64,000 nucleotides of DNA from Geobacteraceae bacterium (GCA_016720395.1 JADKKR010000009.1:62001-126000); one strand, 5' to 3'; shown: positions 17,706 to 26,199, counted from the stretch's first letter. The notes: generated from the letters alone by a model not told the origin. Numbers and translations: made by a program.

Positions 17706-19112
17706 ATGAATGCACCAACGCGCTACTACGATGAATCGGCTAAAAGTTTCATCACCTGGAGCATCATCTGGGGAACGATTTCGGTTCTGGTTGGAATCCT
17801 GATCTCACTCCAGCTGGCCTGGCCGCAGCTTAATTTTGCACCCTACCTGACCTATGGTAGGCTGCGACCGATTCACACCAACGCCGGCATCTTCGGCTGG
17901 GGCATCGGCAGCTTTATCGGTCTGTTCTTTTACATTACCCAGCGCCTGACCAAGACACCCCTGTGGAGCCCCGGCCTGGCACGGGTGACACTCTGGCTCT
18001 TCAATATCGGGATTGCATCCGCAGCCGTTACGCTTGCCATGGGCATCAACCGTACCAAGGAATATGCCGAACTTGAGTGGCCCCTGGCAGTCGTCGTGGC
18101 CATCATCTGGGTCCTGTTCTCAATTAATGTGTTCATGACCATCTTCAAGCGCAAGGAAGAGCAGATGTACATCTCGCTCTGGTACATCATGGCAGCCCTG
18201 GTCGGAGTGACGGTGTTGTATGTCGTCAACAACCTGGGGATGCCGCTGCATCTCTTTAAATCATACCCGATCTTTGCCGGGACCAACGATGCCAACGTGC
18301 AATGGTGGTACGGCCACAACGCGGTCGCCATGGTCCTTACGGCACCGCCGTTGGCGGTTTTCTACTATTTTCTGCCCAAGATCACCGGGAACCCGATCTT
18401 CAGCCACCGCATGGGGATCATCGCATTCTGGAGTCTGATCTTCATGTATCTCTGGACCGGGGCTCACCATCTGCTCTGGACACCGGTGCCGGACTGGATC
18501 CAGACCCTGGCCATGGCGTTCTCGATCATGCTGATCGCTCCCTCCTGGGGAGCGGTATTCAACGGCTACCTGACCATGAACGGGAAATGGGAACAACTCA
18601 AGACCAATTATCTGGTGAAGTTCCTGATCTGCGGCATCACCTTCTACGGTCTGCAGACCCTGCAGGGACCGATGCAGGCGATCCGTTCCTTCTCGGCCTT
18701 TATTCATTACACTGACTGGGTTCCGGGACACGTTCATATGGGAACACTCGGCTGGGTGTCAATGGTGCTGTACCCCGCCATTTACTACATCACGACCACG
18801 ACCAACGAGACTGAGATCTACAGTGAAAAGCTGGTAGACGTTCACTTCTGGCTGGTGCTGATCGGTCAGCTGATGTATTCCATCACCATGTGGATCGCCG
18901 GAGTGCAGCAGGGAAGCATGCTCCTGGCCACCAACCCGGATGGCAGCCTGCACTACAGTTTTATGGAGACGATGATCGCTATTCTCCCCTACTACAAGTT
19001 GAGGGCAGTCAGTGGATTTATCTTTCTGGCGGGTCTTCTGGTCTTCATCTACAACATTTACAAAACTGCAGAAAAAGGGAAAGCGCAACCTTCCCGGGCT
19101 TCGCAGGCTTAA
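17706..19112 (+). CDS. ccoN: cbb3-type cytochrome c oxidase subunit I (CcoN)
   Basis: Catalytic haem-copper subunit of a C-family oxidase: 468 residues with about twelve membrane segments. Haem and CuB histidines are visible in RPIHTNAGIFGWG, WWYGHNAVAMV, YLWTGAHHLLWTPVPDW and DWVPGHVHMGTLGW. AAGGAG lies upstream of the ATG. In cbb3 enzymes this subunit reduces oxygen with high affinity, which suits a microaerobic or oxygen-scavenging role in an otherwise anaerobic lineage. It is the first gene of a four-gene operon, ccoN-O-Q-P. Confidence 0.93.
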   Translation: MNAPTRYYDESAKSFITWSIIWGTISVLVGILISLQLAWPQLNFAPYLTYGRLRPIHTNAGIFGWGIGSFIGLFFYITQRLTKTPLWSPGLARVTLWLFNIGIASAAVTLAMGINRTKEYAELEWPLAVVVAIIWVLFSINVFMTIFKRKEEQMYISLWYIMAALVGVTVLYVVNNLGMPLHLFKSYPIFAGTNDANVQWWYGHNAVAMVLTAPPLAVFYYFLPKITGNPIFSHRMGIIAFWSLIFMYLWTGAHHLLWTPVPDWIQTLAMAFSIMLIAPSWGAVFNGYLTMNGKWEQLKTNYLVKFLICGITFYGLQTLQGPMQAIRSFSAFIHYTDWVPGHVHMGTLGWVSMVLYPAIYYITTTTNETEIYSEKLVDVHFWLVLIGQLMYSITMWIAGVQQGSMLLATNPDGSLHYSFMETMIAILPYYKLRAVSGFIFLAGLLVFIYNIYKTAEKGKAQPSRASQA

Positions 19113-19142
19113 TACCAATCCAATCAAGGCGAGGACGATACC

Positions 19143-20033
19143 ATGTTGGAAAAGAATCCCGTTATCTTCATAATTCTGGCTTTTGTCGTGATCATGATCG
19201 GCACCTCGGTCACCATGATTGCTCCCTTCAAATGGATTAACGGAGCCGGAGACCGGATAGCCGAGGTGAAACCCTATACCCCCCTGCAGCAGGAGGGGCG
19301 CGACATTTACATGAGAGAAGGGTGCAACAATTGCCATTCCCAGACCGTGCGCACACTGGCTGCGGATGTCGAACGTTATGGCAACGGAGGAAGTTACTCC
19401 AGGTCGGGTGAGTTTGTTTACGACCGTCCGCACCTGTGGGGATCGCGTCGCACCGGTCCCGATCTGGCCCGTATCGGCCTGAAATTCCCTGATCCGAAAG
19501 GGGCCTGGCACCACAAGCATATGGAAGATCCACAGTCGGTGGTACCGGCATCCAACATGCCGGCCTATGCCTTCCTGAACAAGCCGCTCGACACGACCTA
19601 TTCGGAGCGCAAGATGAAGCTGCTCAAGTTTCCCTACACCAAGGCCGACCTGGATGAGCTCACGGGTAAGACCGAGATGGATGCCATCATTGCCTACATG
19701 CGCAAGTTGGGAACCGACATTCCGGTCAAAAAGGCTGAAGCGGCCGCCCTGACCGCGGCTGCGGCCCAGAAGAATCCCTTTAGTGACCTGAAGGCGATTC
19801 AGGCTGACGCACTCTCGATCTATGCCAAGGATTGCGCCTCATGCCATGGGGATAAGCGCCAGGGAGGACTTGGACCTGCACTGAAGGGGTCAGTTAAATC
19901 CGATGCCGATCTGTTCGCCGCCATCGCACAAGGCATTGAGGCCAACGGCATGCCGGCCTTCAGCGGTTCACTCGATGAACAGAAAATCTGGAAGCTGGTG
20001 ACCCTGATCAAGCTGGGTAAACAGAATGATTGA
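19143..20033 (+). CDS. ccoO: CcoO-like monohaem subunit fused to a second cytochrome c domain
   Basis: 296 residues. One N-terminal membrane anchor (about 7-24) precedes a CcoO/FixO domain: GRDIYMREGCNNCHSQTVRTL with the haem-c site, DRPHLWGSRRTGPDLARIG, then the Met-ligand segment VVPASNMPAYAFL. After an Ala-rich linker (about 200-213), a second small cytochrome c domain follows with CASCHGDKRQGGLGPAL and the ligand stretch NGMPAFSGSLDEQ. Ordinary CcoO has one haem and about 200-240 residues. The extra domain resembles the second haem domain normally found in CcoP, and the CcoP-like protein here has only one haem, so a domain appears to have moved between subunits. It starts 30 bases after ccoN. 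Confidence 0.88.
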   Translation: MLEKNPVIFIILAFVVIMIGTSVTMIAPFKWINGAGDRIAEVKPYTPLQQEGRDIYMREGCNNCHSQTVRTLAADVERYGNGGSYSRSGEFVYDRPHLWGSRRTGPDLARIGLKFPDPKGAWHHKHMEDPQSVVPASNMPAYAFLNKPLDTTYSERKMKLLKFPYTKADLDELTGKTEMDAIIAYMRKLGTDIPVKKAEAAALTAAAAQKNPFSDLKAIQADALSIYAKDCASCHGDKRQGGLGPALKGSVKSDADLFAAIAQGIEANGMPAFSGSLDEQKIWKLVTLIKLGKQND

Positions 20034-20166
20034 CGCCCGGCTCGTATTCCTGGTGCTCACGGGTCTGATGCTGGCGATCCTGGCAGCTATCTCGGTGGCG
20101 ACACTGAGAAAAAATCGCAAGCAGAAACTGGAAGAGCCCAAGTACAGAATGCTCAAGGACGACTAA
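20026..20166 (+). CDS. ccoQ: CcoQ-like small membrane subunit
   Basis: A 46-residue protein overlapping the last eight bases of the ccoO gene. One transmembrane segment (LVFLVLTGLMLAILAAISVA) is followed by a basic and acidic tail (TLRKNRKQKLEEPKYRMLKDD). Position between O and P, size and topology are those of CcoQ/FixQ, which stabilises the cbb3 core. Sequence similarity within this family is weak, so the call rests on context and topology. Confidence 0.75.
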   Translation: MIDARLVFLVLTGLMLAILAAISVATLRKNRKQKLEEPKYRMLKDD

Positions 20167-20189
20167 TTTCCCTACAAGGAGCAGATGAT

Positions 20190-20684
20190 ATGTCAGAACA
20201 GCATGATTTCGATGGAATCAAATATCGCGAAGAGAAGAGCTCGCCGGGCATCTTCCGTATCCTCTTCACCGTGCTTGTAGTCTGGGGCGTTATTTTCATG
20301 GGTTATTACCTCTTCAGCGGCTGGAGCTCACAGTCCGAGGCTGATACCGCCAGAAAGGCGATTGCAGATAAAAAGCAGCTTGCTCACAAGTCATTCGAAG
20401 GCACGGTGGACGCCCGTCATGAAGGTGGTGGACACAAGGTTGACGTTTATATCGCTGCCGGCAAGAAGCTCTATAACAACCTCTGTGCCGCCTGCCACGG
20501 TGAAAATGCCAAAGGGTCGGTCGGCCCGGATCTGACAACGTCCCGATACATATACGGCAAGTCGCGACTCGACATAGCCAACAGCATCAAAGAGGGGCGA
20601 CCGAAAGGCATGCCTGCTTTCAACGGACAGATCAATCCAGAACAGATTGAAAGTCTGGTTGAATACCTGTTGTCTCTCAAGTAG
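20190..20684 (+). CDS. ccoP: CcoP-like membrane-anchored cytochrome c with a single haem
   Basis: 164 residues. A cytoplasmic N-terminus (HDFDGIKYREEKSSPG, CcoP-like) leads to one membrane helix (about 23-43) and a periplasmic cytochrome c domain with CAACHGENAKGSVGPDL and the Met-ligand stretch KGMPAFNGQI. Canonical CcoP carries two haems in about 290-310 residues; only one is present here. The missing domain is plausibly supplied by the extra cytochrome on the CcoO-like subunit. AAGGAG lies upstream. It is the last gene of the oxidase operon, followed by a hairpin terminator. Confidence 0.85.
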   Translation: MSEQHDFDGIKYREEKSSPGIFRILFTVLVVWGVIFMGYYLFSGWSSQSEADTARKAIADKKQLAHKSFEGTVDARHEGGGHKVDVYIAAGKKLYNNLCAACHGENAKGSVGPDLTTSRYIYGKSRLDIANSIKEGRPKGMPAFNGQINPEQIESLVEYLLSLK

Positions 20685-20715
20685 GCAGTTTGCCACATCC
20701 GGTTTTATTTTACCT

Positions 20716-20765
20716 GTACCGCTTTCGAAGGCACGACCTTTTTCGGAAGCGGTACCGCTGTTTTT
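20716..20765 (+). terminator. Terminator of the cbb3 oxidase operon
   Basis: gtaccgctttcgaa (20716-20729) pairs with ttcggaagcggtac (20742-20755), with one G-T wobble. A short T run begins at 20760. The next gene starts only 12 bases later, so read-through is possible. Confidence 0.65.
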
Positions 20766-20777
20766 AACGGTGATACT

Positions 20778-21443
20778 GTGGATGATATTCTGGACAGATA
20801 CGAAAATCTGCTGGGGGAGGTGGACACGTGGTTCGAAAACTGCCTGTCACGGCATGCGGGATCGATTGTCTGCCATCAGGGGTGCTCGGAGTGTTGCCGT
20901 GGACTCTTTGACATTACTCTTCTAGATGCCCTGTGCCTGAAGCGAGGGTTTGACCGGTTGCCGATCACCGTTCAGCAGTCGGTTCAGCTGAAAGCGGTGG
21001 CGCGACTCGTGGAATTGGGTGATCTATGGCCGGAATTTGTGGCCCCCTGGACCCTCAACCACATCCCCGAGCAGATCTGGGATGAGATGATGCCCGAGGA
21101 GGATGAAACACCCTGCCCGCTGCTCTCTGCGGACGGCGACTGCCTCGTCTATGCCCAGCGTCCCATGACCTGCAGACTGAACGGTATCCCGCTGATAGAT
21201 TCCGGCGGAGAGGAGATGTTCGACGAGTGGTGTACCCTGAACTTCACGGAGTGTGATCCCAGGGAATTAAGCGATATCCGCCATGACTTCAAGGAGCTGT
21301 TTACCCGGGAACTGCTTCTTTTTCGTGAGTTGACCCGCAGGCTCTTCGGCAGGGCGGTCAGTGAACTGGACACAATCATTCCGGCAGCAGTTTTTCTCGA
21401 TTCCAGTACAGTCGGGCGGATCCGTCTACCCGATCAGATGTAG
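20778..21443 (+). CDS. YkgJ-type cysteine-cluster protein
   Basis: 221 residues from a GTG start. The N-terminal HQGCSECCRGLFDIT and later CPLLSADGDCLVYAQRPMTCRLNG reproduce the YkgJ/UPF0153 pattern of clustered cysteines thought to bind a zinc or iron-sulfur centre. The function of the family is unknown; it is often placed near metal or redox genes. Here it follows the oxidase operon after a terminator and converges on rlpA with a five-base gap. Confidence 0.8.
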   Translation: MDDILDRYENLLGEVDTWFENCLSRHAGSIVCHQGCSECCRGLFDITLLDALCLKRGFDRLPITVQQSVQLKAVARLVELGDLWPEFVAPWTLNHIPEQIWDEMMPEEDETPCPLLSADGDCLVYAQRPMTCRLNGIPLIDSGGEEMFDEWCTLNFTECDPRELSDIRHDFKELFTRELLLFRELTRRLFGRAVSELDTIIPAAVFLDSSTVGRIRLPDQM

Positions 21444-21448
21444 ATTGT

Positions 21449-22150
21449 TCAATCCACCGCAACAACAAAACTGCCGGTAAAACCGTTGCGACTATACTGC
21501 TCCTGGCCAGTCTGGGCCGAGTTTAGCGAACGGTAACGTCCCAGTCTGACCCGATAGAATGTCTTTCCGCTTACCTGTGCTTCCTGCACATCGGCAGTCC
21601 CGTACCTTTTTCTGAGTTCATCGGCATATCGGTAGGCGTTAGCCCGGATGGTGAATGATGCTACCTGGAGTGAGAATGTGCCGGAGTCATAACTTGCCGG
21701 CTGTCGGTAACCGGACGAACCTGACTGCCCGTCAGCCTGGTAACCTAAAGCTGTAACCTTTACGGTCGCTACACCTTCCTGAAGCATCCCCAGTTGTGCA
21801 GCCGCAGATTCGGACAGGTCAATGATCCGGTCCCCAACGAACGGTCCGCGGTCGTTGATCCTGACGACAACAATCTTGCCGTTGCGCTTGTGCTGCACCC
21901 GGACAAAAACACCCATGGGGAGAGTCTTGTGGGCAGCGGTCAGAGCTTTCATATCAAACTGTTCACCATTGCTGGTCCTGCGACCATGGAATTCCCGACC
22001 GTATGAGCTGGCAATCCCTTCCTGCTCAAAACCGAGGTGACTGGAAAGCGGCTCATAGCGATTTCCGTTAATAGTGTAGGGTCGTTGAGTCGGTTCCTGA
22101 GGCCGTGCCGCTGGGCGGAAGGAGGATAGGCCCGTTGATAGGACGTGCAT
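21449..22150 (-). CDS. rlpA: RlpA-type lytic transglycosylase with SPOR domain, body reading frame
   Basis: Septal-ring lytic transglycosylase of the rare lipoprotein A family, which cleaves stem-peptide-free glycan at the division site. Signatures: GFEQEGIASSYGREFHGRRT, the double-psi barrel motifs AAHKTLPMGVFVRV and VRINDRGPFVGDRIIDLSESAA, then a C-terminal SPOR domain (about 155-233: FSLQVASFTIRANAYRYAD and YRVRLGRYRSLNSA). This frame has no export signal. A complete lipoprotein signal lies just upstream in another frame, so the listed Met is probably not the natural start and the gene is frameshifted or misassembled. It lies immediately downstream of a triheme cytochrome gene. Confidence 0.85.
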   Translation of the reverse strand: MHVLSTGLSSFRPAARPQEPTQRPYTINGNRYEPLSSHLGFEQEGIASSYGREFHGRRTSNGEQFDMKALTAAHKTLPMGVFVRVQHKRNGKIVVVRINDRGPFVGDRIIDLSESAAAQLGMLQEGVATVKVTALGYQADGQSGSSGYRQPASYDSGTFSLQVASFTIRANAYRYADELRKRYGTADVQEAQVSGKTFYRVRLGRYRSLNSAQTGQEQYSRNGFTGSFVVAVD

Positions 22151-22245
22151 GACGAGATTATGGCAGCAGTAACAGTAATAAAACAGATCAGTAGCGCTCG
22201 ACGCTTAAAGAAAACCGGTTGAAACAAGAACGGAACACGGGCCAT
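22120..22245 (-). pseudogene. rlpA: Displaced 5' end of rlpA: lipoprotein signal in another frame
   Basis: From an ATG at 22245 the frame encodes a basic N-terminus, a hydrophobic core (ALLICFITVTAA) and a lipobox ending ISSC, then SYQRAYPPSAQR. This is exactly what should precede the RlpA body. The frame must shift by one base between about 22070 and 22145 to join PTQRPYTINGNRYEPL. It starts seven bases after the cytochrome stop. Confidence 0.7.
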
Positions 22246-22251
22246 ATGCTG

Positions 22252-22605
22252 TTATGTCGATTTCTTATAGTTGTGGCATTGATGGCATTCAGTCGGACCC
22301 ATGCCGAGTTTCAGGTGGCAGCCCTTGCAGAAGCTGTGTGCTACCCGGTGATTATCAAATCGTGACTGAATCTTTTCGAGTGTCGGATTCTCAATTTTGT
22401 GGCAGAGGATGCATTCCGCCCTCTTTAGACTAATCAGGTGCTTCGAGTGGGTGAAGATCACCTCTCCCTTGCTGTTGGGAAAAACGAGCTTGTCCTGTGC
22501 CGGGTTGATCTTACGGCTGAATATGTCTGACGGAGCCGCCTGGGAGTTTCCTGTGATATACAAGGTCAGGCAGGCCGAAATAACGATAAAACGACAAATA
22601 CTCAT
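22252..22605 (-). CDS. Periplasmic triheme cytochrome c (c7-like)
   Basis: 117 residues with a signal peptide (about 1-23) and three haem sites: CILCH, CKGCH and CHQCH. HSKH early in the mature part offers distal histidine ligands, as in cytochrome c7/c3 proteins (GEVIFTHSKHLISLKRAECILCH). These small cytochromes shuttle electrons in the Geobacter periplasm; the particular partner is unknown. It starts its own transcript on the minus strand and rlpA follows directly. The upstream 160 bases separate it from divergent ruvB. Confidence 0.85.
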   Translation of the reverse strand: MSICRFIVISACLTLYITGNSQAAPSDIFSRKINPAQDKLVFPNSKGEVIFTHSKHLISLKRAECILCHKIENPTLEKIQSRFDNHRVAHSFCKGCHLKLGMGPTECHQCHNYKKST

Positions 22606-22764
22606 TACGGATTCTCCAGTTTTTATATCTTCTCTATATAGTATAAATTTCCATATATGTAAACTTCTTACGTGATACGATGAGCTGCATCAGACTGTCT
22701 TTACCCTGTTTGACAAACCACCGGTATTCGTTCATAGTCTTCAATCATTTCCGTCGGAGTTGCA

Positions 22765-23787
22765 ATGAGCAGAGAATCCTCTATAACCCCTGAAAAACTG
22801 GATGACGATATCCAGCTCGACGCCACGCTGCGTCCGCGAGCCCTGGCCGACTATATCGGGCAGGAAAAAATCAAGGGTAATCTGCGCCTTTTCATTGATG
22901 CTGCCCGCGGCAGGGGGGAGGCGCTTGACCATGTCCTGCTGTACGGGCCTCCCGGATTAGGCAAGACGACCCTGGCCAATATCGTGGCCTGTGAGATGGG
23001 GGTCAATATCAAGTCTACTTCAGGACCGGTCATCGAGCGTCCCGGCGACCTGGCTGCCATCCTGACCAACCTCGAGCCGCATGATGTCCTCTTTATCGAC
23101 GAGATCCACCGACTCTCCCACGTGGTAGAGGAGATCCTGTATCCGGCAATGGAGGATTTTCAGCTGGATATCATTATCGGACAGGGCCCGAGTGCCCGCA
23201 GCATCAAGCTTGACCTGCCCCGTTTCACCCTTGTGGGGGCCACCACGCGTGCGGGGCTGCTTTCCTCACCGCTGCGCGACCGTTTTGGTGTTATCTCGCG
23301 ACTGGAATTCTATACACCTGCAGAACTGGCCACGATTATTACCCGCTCTTCGGGAATCCTTGGTATGGAGATCGATCCTGAGGGCGCCAGTGAACTTGCC
23401 CTGCGCAGTCGCGGTACCCCCCGGATAGCCAATCGCCTGCTGCGCAGGGTGCGAGATTTTGCCCAGGTGCGGGCCAACGGGATTATTACCCGTGACGTGG
23501 TTCAGGACACGCTCAAGCTGCTGGAAATCGATGAGATGGGGTTCGATCAGATGGATCGCATGATCCTGCTGACAATCATCGATAAATTTGGTGGAGGTCC
23601 GGTCGGCCTGGACACCATTGCTGCTGCAATCAGTGAAGAAAGCGATACCATCGAGGACGTCTACGAACCTTTTCTTATTCAGAACGGTTTTCTCAATCGA
23701 ACCCCCCGTGGTCGTGTAGCTACACCGTCAGCCTATCTGCATTTCCAGCGCAGCCTCCCCGAACCTCCCCAGGGAAAGTTGTTCTGA
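22765..23787 (+). CDS. ruvB: Holliday junction branch migration DNA helicase RuvB
   Basis: AAA+ motor of the RuvABC resolvasome; 340 residues, the usual length. N-terminal LRPRALADYIGQEKIKGNL, Walker A GPPGLGKTTL, Walker B LFIDEIHRLSH, sensor GATTRAGLLSSPLRDRFG and the C-terminal winged helix PRGRVATPSAYLHF are all intact. It heads a set of four tightly packed genes; the next starts two bases after its stop. Confidence 0.97.
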   Translation: MSRESSITPEKLDDDIQLDATLRPRALADYIGQEKIKGNLRLFIDAARGRGEALDHVLLYGPPGLGKTTLANIVACEMGVNIKSTSGPVIERPGDLAAILTNLEPHDVLFIDEIHRLSHVVEEILYPAMEDFQLDIIIGQGPSARSIKLDLPRFTLVGATTRAGLLSSPLRDRFGVISRLEFYTPAELATIITRSSGILGMEIDPEGASELALRSRGTPRIANRLLRRVRDFAQVRANGIITRDVVQDTLKLLEIDEMGFDQMDRMILLTIIDKFGGGPVGLDTIAAAISEESDTIEDVYEPFLIQNGFLNRTPRGRVATPSAYLHFQRSLPEPPQGKLF

Positions 23788-23789
23788 CG

Positions 23790-24503
23790 ATGCAGCAATT
23801 TTTCGATTTCCCTGTCAGATCCGACTGCACCTTTGACAATTTCATTGCCTGTGACGGTAACGCCGGTGCCCTGCAATTCTCCCGCCGCGTCGCTGATCCT
23901 GACGACTCTGAAAATCTGCTGTATCTTCATGGACCGGCCGGTTCCGGTAAGACCCATTTGTTGAAGGCCATCGGCAGGGTTATCGAGGAGACCAGCAAAC
24001 AGCCCGCTCCCTATCTCACGTTCCGCGAAGCGGCAACGGTCGCGGATCTGAGCAGCAGGTCTGCCCGGGCAGGGGCACTGATAGTGGACGATCTGCACCT
24101 CATGCCCGATGATAGTGGCATACGCGCCGAAGTGTGGCAGGTTTTCAATGACTTCCATTCATCAGGCCGCCCGGTAATCATGGCCGGTCTGTATGCCCCC
24201 CGCGAACTTCCTTATCTGGATGACCACCTTGTTTCGCGCCTGCTCTGGGGCCTGGTAGCTCGAGTGGACGTATCCGATGACCATTCCCGTCAGATGATTC
24301 TTAAAAAAATTGCCGGAGACCGTCAGGTTCGGATCACCGATGACGTGGTTGATTTTATTCTCATGACCACCAGCCGTGAGGTAGGTGCCCTGATCTCGGC
24401 CTTCGATGCCGTGTATCGTCTGTCCATGGTTCTGAAGCGCCGCATAACCCTCCCTCTGGCCCGCGAGGCACGTGAAAGGCAGCTCCCCGGAGATTTGTCG
24501 TGA
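23790..24503 (+). CDS. hda: Hda/DnaA-related AAA+ ATPase
   Basis: 237 residues covering only the DnaA-type AAA+ module: Walker A GPAGSGKTHLLKAIG, Walker B GALIVDDLHLMP, a sensor region, and a short C-terminal lid (TTSREVGALISAFDAVYRLS), without the DNA-binding domain of DnaA. Size and layout are those of Hda, which works with the sliding clamp to inactivate DnaA after initiation. The N-terminal QQFFDFPV is where Hda proteins carry a clamp-binding motif; the match is suggestive only. It is coupled to ruvB and overlaps the next gene by four bases. Confidence 0.8.
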   Translation: MQQFFDFPVRSDCTFDNFIACDGNAGALQFSRRVADPDDSENLLYLHGPAGSGKTHLLKAIGRVIEETSKQPAPYLTFREAATVADLSSRSARAGALIVDDLHLMPDDSGIRAEVWQVFNDFHSSGRPVIMAGLYAPRELPYLDDHLVSRLLWGLVARVDVSDDHSRQMILKKIAGDRQVRITDDVVDFILMTTSREVGALISAFDAVYRLSMVLKRRITLPLAREARERQLPGDLS

Positions 24504-25444
24504 GTACTCAGCTGCATTCGTCATCGGCCATAACGATTCGTTCGCTCAGCAAACACTATGGAGGACTGGCTGCTCTGGATGATTTCAGCCTGGAGGTTGA
24601 GCGTGGCTCGATCTTCGGCCTGCTGGGTCCTAATGGTGCCGGGAAAACGACCCTGATCCGTATCCTGACGACGCTCATGCGGCAGAGTTCCGGGGAGGTG
24701 CGTGTCGAAGGGCTTGACCCCCGGACACATGGCCGTGAGATCCGCAGCCTGATCGGTGTGGTCTCACAGGAAAACAGTCTCGATCGTTATTTGACAGCCA
24801 GAGAAAACCTGGAGCTGCATGCCAGGCTGCACGGTATGGATGCCGGGAGATATCGCAGACGCATCGATGATCTGATGGAACTGATGGGACTTTCGGGCCG
24901 GCAGCATGATCTTCCGGAATCGTATTCAGGTGGCATGCAGCGTCGTCTCGTGATTGTCCGGGCTTTGCTGCACGAACCGCGTCTGCTGTTTCTGGATGAG
25001 CCGACCACCGGTCTCGATCCGCAATCGCGCCGTGCCGTGTGGGAGTATATCAGCTCGATTGCCGGCAGCATGACGATATTTCTGACGACACACTACCTCG
25101 AGGAGGCGGAACATCTCTGTGATCGTATCGCGATCATGGACCACGGACGGTTGATCGCTCTCGGCAGTTCACAGGAGTTGAAGGACAAGCTGACGGGAGG
25201 AACGGTTTACCAGATAGAATTCAATGATCAGGTCGGCCGCTATGCAGGACTGCTTGGCGGGATGGCTTGTGTAAGGGAGATGCAGGTTTCCGGTCAGACG
25301 GTCTGCGTGGGGCTGGAATCCTGGGAATGCCTGTCCGAGGTCGTCACCGCCCTCAACGGCGCTTCCGTAAGGCGCATATCACTGAAAGAACGGACGCTGG
25401 AGGATGTCTTCATGGACCTGACCGGCAAGGGGGTACGGGAATGA
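24500..25444 (+). CDS. ABC transporter ATP-binding protein (DrrA/NodI type)
   Basis: 314-residue ATPase. Walker A is GPNGAGKTT, the signature YSGGMQRRL, Walker B LLFLDEPTTGLDP and the switch TTHYLEEAEHL. The C-terminal extension after residue 220 is that of ABC-2 exporters of the DrrA/NodI group. The GTG start overlaps the Hda-like stop (GTGA) and its own stop overlaps the permease (ATGA). It forms an exporter with the next gene; the substrate is not predictable. Confidence 0.9.
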   Translation: MSTQLHSSSAITIRSLSKHYGGLAALDDFSLEVERGSIFGLLGPNGAGKTTLIRILTTLMRQSSGEVRVEGLDPRTHGREIRSLIGVVSQENSLDRYLTARENLELHARLHGMDAGRYRRRIDDLMELMGLSGRQHDLPESYSGGMQRRLVIVRALLHEPRLLFLDEPTTGLDPQSRRAVWEYISSIAGSMTIFLTTHYLEEAEHLCDRIAIMDHGRLIALGSSQELKDKLTGGTVYQIEFNDQVGRYAGLLGGMACVREMQVSGQTVCVGLESWECLSEVVTALNGASVRRISLKERTLEDVFMDLTGKGVRE

Positions 25445-26199
25445 TCCTGCGCGGCTCGCTGGCCATCTGGCGACGTGACATGCTTGTTCTGCGCCGCAGC
25501 ATTCTCTCCGAACTGGTGGCGGTCGTGGCCTATCCCTTGACCATCTACCTCGCCTTCGGTATCGGGATGAAGGGTTATATCGGTCTGGTGGACGGCGTCC
25601 CCTATGCCCTGTTCATCGCGCCCGGTCTGATCACCATGACCGCCGTTAATGCGGCCTATAATGAAAGCGTATGGAGCCTCTGGTTTCACCGGCGGGTCCA
25701 GTTCACGATCGAATCCTACCGGGTCACCCCGATCAGTGTTTCTGAAATCGTCATCGCCAAGATACTGTCCGGCTTCAGCCACGGCTTGATCAAGGGTCTG
25801 GTTGTCGGTCTGGTGATCTTCGCCATTACCCCCTTCCGTTTTCCGTCAGAAAATCTTGTTGCCTATCTTGCCTTCCTGGTTCCGGGTTCTGCCCTGTTTT
25901 CCTGCGCCGGTGTAATCTGCGGCACGGTCATGGACAAGCCGGAAACCATCGGCAAGGTGGAAGCGGTCTTCGTTATGCCCCTGATCTTCATGTCAGGCCT
26001 GTTCTTCCCGCTCTCGTCCTATCCGGCCGCGGTTATCCCCTGGGTGCGGGCGCTACCGACCACAGCCTTGTTCGAGGGGGCGCGCCAGGCACTGGTCGCC
26101 GGAGATCTGCCGTACGCATTTTTGGGTCAGGTAATGGTCACTGCGCTGCTGGTATTTATTGCAGCGGTCTGGATATTCAGGTGGAAGCTGTCCGAGTAG
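25441..26199 (+). CDS. ABC-2 type transporter permease (NodJ-like)
   Basis: 252 residues with six predicted membrane segments and the ABC-2 signature near the C-terminal half (EAVFVMPLIFMSGLFFPLSSYP). The order ATPase then permease, and the wording YNESVWSLWFHRRVQFTIESYRVTPIS, are typical of the NodJ/DrrB branch. The ATG overlaps the ATPase stop; a longer reading from 25267 is antisense-like noise in the ATPase gene. Its 3' end overlaps the convergent tRNA nucleotidyltransferase gene by 23 bases. Confidence 0.88.
   Translation: MILRGSLAIWRRDMLVLRRSILSELVAVVAYPLTIYLAFGIGMKGYIGLVDGVPYALFIAPGLITMTAVNAAYNESVWSLWFHRRVQFTIESYRVTPISVSEIVIAKILSGFSHGLIKGLVVGLVIFAITPFRFPSENLVAYLAFLVPGSALFSCAGVICGTVMDKPETIGKVEAVFVMPLIFMSGLFFPLSSYPAAVIPWVRALPTTALFEGARQALVAGDLPYAFLGQVMVTALLVFIAAVWIFRWKLSE

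Noticed and set aside
26177..26199. Gene fusion between the ABC permease and the nucleotidyltransferase
   Set aside because: The genes are on opposite strands and only their 3' ends overlap.
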